This document shows positions 56,440-64,000 of a DNA stretch of 64,000 nucleotides, in pieces (position 1 is the stretch's first letter; each line of letters opens with the position of its first letter). The DNA is from Turbatrix aceti (lineage: Eukaryota > Nematoda > Chromadorea > Rhabditida > Panagrolaimidae): positions 372,001 to 436,000 of the forward strand of contig OZ017766.1 in the NCBI GenBank assembly GCA_963969345.1, given 5' to 3'. The notes beneath the pieces were generated by a model that ran no database searches, was not told the origin of the DNA, and worked only from the letters and a program-made list of their open reading frames with translations. A program made the translations under genes and the position numbers.

Positions 56440-58980
56440 AAGGTCCAAAGCCGGGATATTTTAATTACTAAAATTCGGATTCACGAGATTCGGCTTCAGA
56501 AGTGTTTTTCATAAAAAATAGTGCCCCGTGCTACGTTGGTTATGAGCAATTCCGAAAAAATTAATATAGGGGTTTTTGAGGACGGCGGATCCAATGACAT
56601 ACTCAGAATTTTTTTTAGTTACGGTAATTATCGATTTTTTGATATGATAAGTTTTCAAACCGCCACCATATTCGGATCTCATACTTAAGCGGTAATTCGA
56701 TAGGCCTATCTTCTTCCCCGTTGTTTTTTGTATCAGAAAAAGAAAAACACGAAAAAAAATCGCGTGCCCAAGGTTGTCATAAATTTTAATTTATGCTCCA
56801 GACTCGACACCGAAGTCCTGCGCGCAACGTGCACGCATGAATTTGTGGTGCTGCACACGCGCATTGACCTTTATTTTTTAGACGCATGCCTAACTTATTA
56901 CAAAAACCGTTTTTGGAACCATTCAATAGGTGTGCCAAGGCGGGAAGGTGTACAGTAGTCTTTCTTCCAAACTTCACCTGTAAAATGCCTGAGGCTATTA
57001 GCCATGAACATTTTGACAAAAATGACCAATTCTATCTTTTAGAGAATTCAATTCTGTATCGAGTATAAAATTTTCAGATTTTCACCGTTATTTTTGGATA
57101 CTGTAGCTTAATTTGCCCAACATGTTCTAAATTTGACTTCAAATTATGAGATTTTTATTTCTTAAAAGCCTGTCTGTGACAGGATTTTGGACCGGCGACC
57201 CCGTGAAAAAACAACTTCAAATGTTTTTAACCAAAGTTGTAGGCACCCCTGAGGGATTGTTAAAAAAAAATAGAAAAATTTTTTCAGATGCCGGATTCTG
57301 GAGATTTGGCTTCTGAAATGTTTTTTCGTTTTGAATTTTCTACTCAATTTTTAAAAGAAGCAAAAATCTGAATTTAATATGACAAATGTATTCTGGCACG
57401 AGGAATCGATTCCCGCACTCAGATTCCACAAAAAACATCTGTCCGCCCGGCAATTATGTTTTTTTTGTTTTTGTATTCATATTTTCAGCCAAAACATGCC
57501 TATTTCGTCCGAGGGGGAGGGCAAGGCATACCCCATCTTGAAGCCCGTTTTTTTTGCCATCGGATGAGCTGAAACACAAAAAATTCTATGTCGGTCCCGG
57601 TGACCAAAACAGGGAAAAACCCGTCAAAACAGTCAAAAAACTGACTACGTGCTGCGCGCATCGCGATGCGCACGCGGCGACTTTTGGTGTGCTTTGCGTT
57701 CTCGTTGTTTTTTAACGACCATTTTGACGGGTTTTTCCCTGTTTTGGTCACCGGGACCGACATAGAATTTTTTGTGTTTTAGCTCATCCGATGGCAAAAA
57801 AAACGGGCTTCAAGATAGGGTATGCCTTGCCCTCCCCCTCGGACGAAATAGGCATGTTTTGGCTGAAAATATGAATACAAAACAAAAAAAACATAATTGC
57901 CGGGCGGACAGATGTTTTTTGTGGAATCTGAGTGCGGGAATCGATTCCTCGTGCCAGAATACATTTGTCATATTAAATTCAGATTTTTGCTTCTTTTAAA
58001 AATTGAGTAGAAAATTCAAAACGAAAAAACATTTCAGAAGCCAAATCTCCAGAATCCGGCATCTGAAAAATTTTTCATAATTTTTTTTAACAATCCTATA
58101 GGGGTGCCTACAACTTTGGTTAAAAACATTTGAAGTTGTTTTTTCACGGGGTCGCACCCTCCACCTTAATCCAAAATCCTGTCACAGACTCCTTCTTAAG
58201 AGAAGCGTCGGCAGAAAAATGAAGGTTAAACTTGGTGTATGTTTTTTAAATTAATGTACCGAACCCAAAAATAAAGGTAAAAATCTGAAAATTTTATGCT
58301 CCATAGAGAATTGAATTCTCTAAAAGATAGAATAGGTCATTTTTGTCAAAATGTTCATGGCTAATAGCCTCAGGCATTTTACAGGTGAAGCTTAGAAAAA
58401 ACTGTACACCTTCCCGCCTTGGCACATCTATTGAATGGTTCCAAAAACGGTTTTTGTAATAAGTTAGGCATGCGTCTAAAAAATAAAGGTCAATGCGCGT
58501 GTGCAGCACCACAAAAGTCTGGAGCATAAATTAAAATTTATGACAACCTTGGGCACGCGATTTTTTTTTGTGTTTTACTTTTTCTGATACAAAAAACAAC
58601 GGGGAAGAAGATAGGCTTATCGAATTACCGCTTAAGTTTGAGATCCGAATATGATAGCGGTTTGAAAACGTATGATATCAAAAAATCGATAATTACCGTA
58701 ACTGAAAAAAAATTCTGAGTATGTCATTGGATCCGCCGTCCTCAGAAACCCCTATATTAATTTTTTCAGAATTGTTCATGACCAACGTAGCACGGGGCAT
58801 TATTGTTTATGAATAACACTTCTGAAGCCAAATCTCGTGCATCCGAATTTTATAAATTAAAATATCGCGGCTTTGGATCTTTCCTCCGAAGGCCTACGAC
58901 TCTGACTCAAAACATTTGAAAGTGTCAAAATGATGTGTCCTTCTCCCCACCTTGGTCCTAAATCGGCTCGCAGAATGTCT
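56440..58980. mobile_element. Large inverted-repeat element, left end eroded
   Basis: The left arm (about 56405-57070) and right arm (58240-58980) are inverted copies, e.g. GTTGTCATAAATTTTAATTT against AAATTAAAATTTATGACAAC. The right end reads TCGCAGAATGTCTG followed by TTAA. The left end stops short near GAGTTGTAGGCCTTCG. It hosts the nested element 57166-58195. A single arm of it is at 7945-8398. Confidence 0.7.
57166..58195. mobile_element. Fold-back element, TSD TTAA (same as 28074-29104)
   Basis: Ends AAGCCTGTCTGTGACAGG and CCTGTCACAGACTCCTTC are flanked by TTAA at 57162-57165 and 58196-58199. It is 1030 bp against 1031 for its partner, in opposite orientation, and very similar throughout on reading. 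Confidence 0.85.
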
Positions 58981-59397
58981 GTTAAAAGTTCATTAACAAA
59001 TATTTTAGACAAATCAAAAACTAAGGCCAAAAAACCGATTATTCCTGTGATAAAAACAAGTAGGGCGCAGTTGTGTGCAAAACATATTTTTCGACATCGG
59101 GCGCCGATAAATATGCGTGCACCAGACTATATATACTTTTTGACCGCTAATTACGATCAAAATACAAAAACAACCCGGAGACGGATGCAACCACTCATCA
59201 CATGATGTTATGTACAAATCGCCGAAACAAAAAATGTAGGTTTAATAATCAACATTTTTTTGAAGGATAAAAAATACAGGGTGCACGAAAATAACGGCGG
59301 CAAACGTTTTTCACCAAAACAAATACATTAGAGAGAATCGAAGAAAACCAAAAACTTGTAATATTAGTACGGACGTTCGCAAAAACTGGTAATTAAA
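58981..59397. other. Intergenic, no gene seen
   Basis: No recognisable gene. It precedes copy 2 of the segmental duplication. Confidence 0.4.
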
Positions 59398-60702
59398 CCC
59401 TTCAATTATTCCTGATTTGTGAATTAATTACTGTCATCGGCACAATATACCAGAGATGGCAAATCAGATCATTTGCTCATGATCTGATCTGGATAATTTG
59501 CGATCTGATCTGATATATCAGTGATCTGATCTGGATTATCTGCGATCTGATCTGATCTGATCTGATCTCACTCGACCCAGCCCAAAATCTCGGAATTTAG
59601 GGTTTAGGTTAACGAGAACACTGGCTTCGACGCGAAAAGTGAAAAATAAATTGTTTTTTGTTGAGAACTATCGTATTCTTCGAAAAACTAAAATGCGGAC
59701 GTGTTTGAAGTTGTAAAATTTTAAATTTCTAGTGATCTGATCTGGATTATCTGTGATCTGACCTGATCCGATCTGATCTATGAGCTGATCTGATCTGAAA
59801 AGTGATCTGATCTGCCATCTATGCAATATACCTTGTTTTTATGGATTCGGGGTGCTATGTACATCATCCAAAAAGTCGAGAGTCGATTTTGGCCGGAGCG
59901 GAACACTTATCCTTACTAAGCAAAATAAATCGTAAAACAGAGTTTACCCCGGTGCGAAGGACCAAAAACCTGAAGAGTCAAAAAACCGTTTACTCAACTT
60001 CAGGACACCTTTTGATAGGTGATCTTTCCGTACACATCTGAATTCGGTAAATTCCAAATTGTCGTCGTTATTTTGGCACACCCTGTAATCTGCGATTTTT
60101 TAAACCCTCTATTTTATTAAAAGAATTACAAAAATGCATTTTGTAATACAAAACAAAAAATAAGTAAGCGAATAAATATCAACGGCAGCGATGGGCATAA
60201 AGTTGACTAGTAAATGCGAAAACGCCCGCCTTATTTTGTTTTCTTAGTTTCAGCTGCGGTTGTCGTAGCGGGTACTTGTTTTTTGTCAGCATCAGCAGCG
60301 ACGTTGTCGAATGCTTCTCCAAATTCATTGACACGGGAGTAGTCCACGGGATAGAGGTATCGCTGGTAGAGATATACCTAAAAAAATGTTGTGCCAATAA
60401 TGTTTTTAAGTCAATAAACCCTACCAAAAAGACCACGTCGTCGCGGAAGCATGCTACGCGATGGGATATCGGCATGCTGATGATGAAGGCAAAGATATCG
60501 TCGATGAACGTGTTAAAAGCCTAAAAAATTGCAATTGCGTGGTTTGGAGGAACCCAAGAGCCCACTTTGTATGTAAACGCCCTCCAGGGAAGGTGAGCAA
60601 CTGATTTGAGCTTGTAGTTGACGAAGAGCTGGGGCAGCATGAAAAGAAATCCGAAGGCATAGACTCCGTTCGCCAGACAGTTGATGATCCACGAGTACCA
60701 CG
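59398..60702. repeat. Segmental duplication, copy 2 (source)
   Basis: The partner of 6632-7936. Here it is continuous with the rest of the CLPTM1L-like gene, so this is the parental locus. It includes the GATCTGATC MITE (59451-59823, TSD CAATATAC at 59443-59450 and 59824-59831). Confidence 0.9.
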
Positions 60703-61492
60703 ATTTGTGGGGTACGTAGAGCAGGCTAAATAATAAGAAATACTATTTTCATCTCATCAATGTACAAATAAAATTGATTTTAAAGAAAAAAAGCATCGTG
60801 CAATTTTTTAGTCAAAAAATGTTTTTCGGACCAAGGTCGTAATTTTCAGGTCGCCCCTTTTTATACGAACCTGTAGATAGCCCCGGCAATGCAAAGCGGC
60901 ACCAGAAGTTTAGAAAGATGCCACATGGCTTGAGAATCAATGTCGACCGTCTGACGTTCGGCTTCCGTGTTGTTGCCAGCGACCGGCCACGGCAAGCCCC
61001 ATGAAGTTCGTGTCCACGTCACTTTGAAGGCCTTCTGGAGCTTCCAGAACTCAACAAGCACCGCAAAACCCGATGGCAGCAAAACGAGGAGGCTTGTTCG
61101 CTCTTCTTTGAGGTAGAAAAAGATGATTGTTTGCGAGACGCATCGCCAAACCAATGTCCTGAAAAAACAATATTTCTCTCCAGACACCCAAAAAAAACCT
61201 ACTTTGAGGACAGTCCAACCATGGTTTTACGGTGTCGCCAAAAGTTGATGTCGTTTTTGAAACTCAAAACGTCTAGCAAAAGGTGAACTGTACTGACAAA
61301 AATTGTCAGCATCAAGAAATAAAAATTGGTATCCGTAAAAATGCTTTTGATTTCATCGAAATCTTTGTCGGAAAAGCCAAGATCTCTGAGTGATTTGAAT
61401 GCGATTTCGAGGTTCTGGAACAACCGAAGTTTGCCGATCGATATGGGACGATAGATAACGGTTACGTTCACGCTTTCGATGCTCGGTTTAAT
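60231..61492 (-). CDS. CLPTM1L-like membrane protein (lipid scramblase family), 3' half
   Basis: CLPTM1 family; mammalian CLPTM1L is an ER lipid scramblase for GPI biosynthesis (family knowledge). Exons 61492-61203, 61158-60871, 60725-60566, 60520-60425, 60377-60231 join in frame (981 nt, 326 aa plus stop). Family blocks in order: YRPISIGKLRL, LGFSDKDFDEIKSIFTDTNFYFL, FKNDINFWRHRKTMVGLSSK, a membrane segment, [99 protein letters not shown]. Several multipass helices are visible. The N-terminal half of about 200-230 residues is not found upstream, where a 1.4-kb transposon begins at 61937. It may lie beyond base 64000 or be lost. The first exon edge is uncertain (acceptor at 61493 or 61529). 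Confidence 0.88.
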
Positions 61493-61603
61493 CTGAATTT
61501 TAAACTGTTTTGGTAAAATTGCTGTGCACTGTTCAAAAAACGAGTTTTTATTTGTACGGCCTGCACGCTGATATCCTTGTCCTTGAATCATTTCTGTTCT
61601 CAA

Positions 61604-61932
61604 TTATCATGTATAAAAATAGAAATGACCGTGTGTGTGAATTCCTGCATGCCTACCTGCGTCAAATGACGCATACAAACTGGACTGCGCAATATAGAAG
61701 CTCCGTCGTCTGCATCAGACCGCACGGTTCGCTATTTTATTTTTCTTCTGACGCTACGTCAATCTAGACTTTTCTTCCACCCTTTTCCGCGTTCGTTCGA
61801 TACCGGCGTGTAGTATAACATAAGAAAAAAACGTTCTCTGTCATGCAACAACTTCCCGTTTCGTGTTGTTCGTGTAAAAATAACAATTAGACTGGGTTAC
61901 AAACTTTGGTCTCTGTACGTCATACAGATTGG
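61604..61932. other. Upstream of the CLPTM1L exons, no gene seen
   Basis: No exon with CLPTM1 similarity was recognised here on the minus strand. Confidence 0.4.
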
Positions 61933-61936
61933 TTAA

Positions 61937-63357
61937 TTATTCTGCGACAGGATTTAGTTTCGACGGAACAGCTATTTTATGACGACAAATGTTTTGTGCC
62001 CAAGTTGTAAGGGACCGTGGGTAAGGTCTAAATCCGGGATATTAGATTTTTCTGATGCCGGATTCTGAAGCGGCAGCTTCTGAAAGTTCCCCACCCCTGA
62101 TATTTCAAGTTGCTTCATGGTTGAGGCAAAAATCTGATATTTTGGATACGGGGATTTCTTGGCACGAGAAATCGATTGGCGTACTCAGAGTTTTTAAAAA
62201 ACATCCGGTTTTCCTGTAATTATCGATTTTTGTCAATTAACGTTACTTTATGGCCTCTGGTAATTTAAAAAAAAAGTTCCATTTTGTACCGACCATTTTA
62301 TCTTGTAGCCCGTCTTTTTCTGTGTCGGATTTGCTCAAAAAATAAAAAAAGTAGGGATACCAGAAGGCCATATCCGCGGTTTTCCGTCGCGCACTCCAGT
62401 AAAAAGCGCGCGCACAGTCTCTTTTTCGCTTCGCTGGACAAAAAAGTGATGCGCGCGCACGTAACAGGAGTCAACTTTGAAAAATTGCCCTGAAGCTAGT
62501 TTTTGCTTTGAATGCTTGTGGTCATTTTGTTTGGTTTGGGCATGTCCCAAAGATTGTTTTCGGCAACTTTTCTCTTTGATCGGTTAATTTTGCGCAGTGC
62601 TACAGGCGACAAAAGAAACATGAACTTTCAAATGCCGTATCTGATCGGAAACTTATGCAATAAAGAGCACAAATAGCTTAAAACAATCTTCGAGACATGC
62701 CCAAACCAAACAAAATGACCGCAAGCATTCAAAACAAAAACTAGCTTCAGGGCAATTTTTCAAAGTTGACTCCTGTTACGTGCGCGCGCATCACTTTTTT
62801 GTCCAGCGAAGCGAAAAAGAGGAATGCTCGGCTCGAGGACCACCGAGCCGAGCCGTGCGGCTCGAATGCTCGGCTCGGCAATTTTGGCTCGGTCGACAAC
62901 TCTGCGGAAAACCACGGATATGGCCTTCTGGTATCCCTCCTTTTTTTTTTATTTTTTGAGCTTATCCGACACAGAAAAAGACAAAGGTCTGTACAAAACG
63001 GAACTTTTTTTTAAAATTACCAGAGGTCATAAAGTAACGTTAATAGACAAAAATCGATAATTACAGGAAAACCGGATGTTTTTTAAAAACTCTGAGTACG
63101 CCAATCGATTTCTCGTGCCAAGAAATCCCCGTATCCAAAATATCAGATTTTTGCATAAACCATGAAGCAACTTGAAAAATCAGGGGTGGTGAACTTTCAG
63201 AAGCTGCCGCTTCAGAATCCGGCATCAGAAAAATCTAATATCCCGGATTTAGACCTTACCTATGGTTCCTTACAACTTGGGCACAAAACATTTGTCGTCA
63301 TAAAATTGCTGTTCCGTCGCCTTCACCTTATTTCTAAATCCTGTCGCAGACTCCCTC
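61937..63357. mobile_element. Fold-back element at TTAA with MITE remnant
   Basis: Flanked by TTAA at 61933-61936 and 63358-63361. Ends share TCTGCGACAGGATTTA. Inverted arms of about 600 bp. The right arm contains a GGCTCGG MITE fragment at 62822-62904 that replaces about 30 bases present in the left arm. Third family of the TTAA group. Confidence 0.75.
62822..62904. mobile_element. GGCTCGG hAT-like MITE fragment
   Basis: Its right end GGCTCGGTCGACAACTCTG is intact. The left end is missing together with some host sequence, so an insertion followed by deletion is likely. Confidence 0.65.
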
Positions 63358-63361
63358 TTAA

Positions 63362-64000
63362 GAGACAGTCCACGACAGGATTTCGGAATAAGGGGGAGAG
63401 CCCGACAAGGCTTTTTTACAACTTCAAATGTTTTAAGCCAGAATTGTTCCCCATCCCTAAAAACCTCTAAATCACCGATGCACAGATTTTTAAACACATC
63501 GGATTCTGTAGTTTTGGCTTCTGAAAGGTTTTGACAAAAATCGATGCCACGAGCTTCGCTATAGAGGAAAAACGCTGAAAATTTTATGAGAGGGGTTTTG
63601 AGGGACAGGGAACACGAAGTCGTACTCAGATATTTTTTATCGTTACAGTAAATGCTGATTACCGTATAAAATGTGTGGTTTTTTGGTCACCACTGGCGGG
63701 GTTCTCCGAGGGGAGTACATTGTGATAGCATATATTGTAGCCCGTGTTTCGGCGCTTCGAATGACGTAACACACGAAAAAAAGGAGTGACCGGAAAACGG
63801 TCATCCATGGGCTTTTATGGTGCGCACTCAAGAAAACGCGCACAATTTCGCTTCAAGTGACAAAAAAAAGAGCGTGCGCGCGCATTCACGGTGTCATGTT
63901 CAAAAAAAGGCCCTGAAGCCAATTTTTGTTTTTTATGCTCGCGGTCACTTTGGTAGACTTTAGCATGTCCCAAAGATTGATTCTAGCTTTTCAGGCTTTT
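63362..64000. mobile_element. Large fold-back element at TTAA, copy 2 (cut by window end)
   Basis: Begins GAGACAGTCCACGACAGG and matches 11257-11890 closely. It shares the TTAA at 63358-63361 with the preceding element, so two TTAA elements sit back to back. Confidence 0.8.

Overview
The window reads as nuclear DNA of a nematode. Coding sequence is split by short introns of about 41-48 nt with TTTTCAG/TTTTAG-like acceptors. One gene is a seven-transmembrane chemoreceptor of the nematode Str/Srh type, and the remaining DNA is AT-rich and crowded with small transposons. I cannot name the species. No bacterial, viral, CRISPR, rRNA or convincing tRNA feature was seen.

Layout of genes: (1) 1-992, minus: 5' part of a divergent PP1-type Ser/Thr phosphatase, running off the window. 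(2) 5196-39873, plus: an SLC4 bicarbonate/anion transporter. I could close one reading frame over 14 exons (4908 nt, 1635 codons excluding stop), with an unusually long disordered cytosolic N-terminus and introns up to 15 kb that hold most of the transposons. (3) 7465-7936, minus, inside an SLC4 intron: a truncated, almost identical copy of the last exons of a CLPTM1L-like gene. (4) 42747-42968, plus: a lone C-terminal exon of a chemoreceptor. (5) 43734-44749, minus: a complete two-exon chemoreceptor of 324 aa. (6) 47287-48425, minus: a five-exon glyoxylate/hydroxypyruvate reductase of 316 aa. (7) 60231-61492, minus: 3' half of the CLPTM1L-like lipid-scramblase gene, the source of copy (3). 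These are unrelated housekeeping or sensory genes, not a pathway.

The rest is a dense archive of non-autonomous mobile elements, many of which can be delimited to the base by target-site duplications (TSDs). They include hAT-like MITEs with 8-bp TSDs, a family with 2-bp TSDs of varying sequence, large fold-back elements at TTAA/GTAA, a Transib-like CACTATG element with a 5-bp TSD, a MULE-like element with a 9-bp TSD, a Tc1-like TA element, a TRIM-like LTR array, and two 5'-truncated LINE fragments. Several are nested (up to three deep at 40118-41670), and in each of those nested cases an unoccupied copy of the target survives elsewhere in the window. No transposase gene was found.

The strongest candidates for something undescribed are the 2-bp-TSD family with CCCGCACT ends, the Transib-like element and its inverted partner, the 1305-bp recent duplication that carried CLPTM1L exons into the SLC4 intron, and the large SLC4 N-terminal extension.
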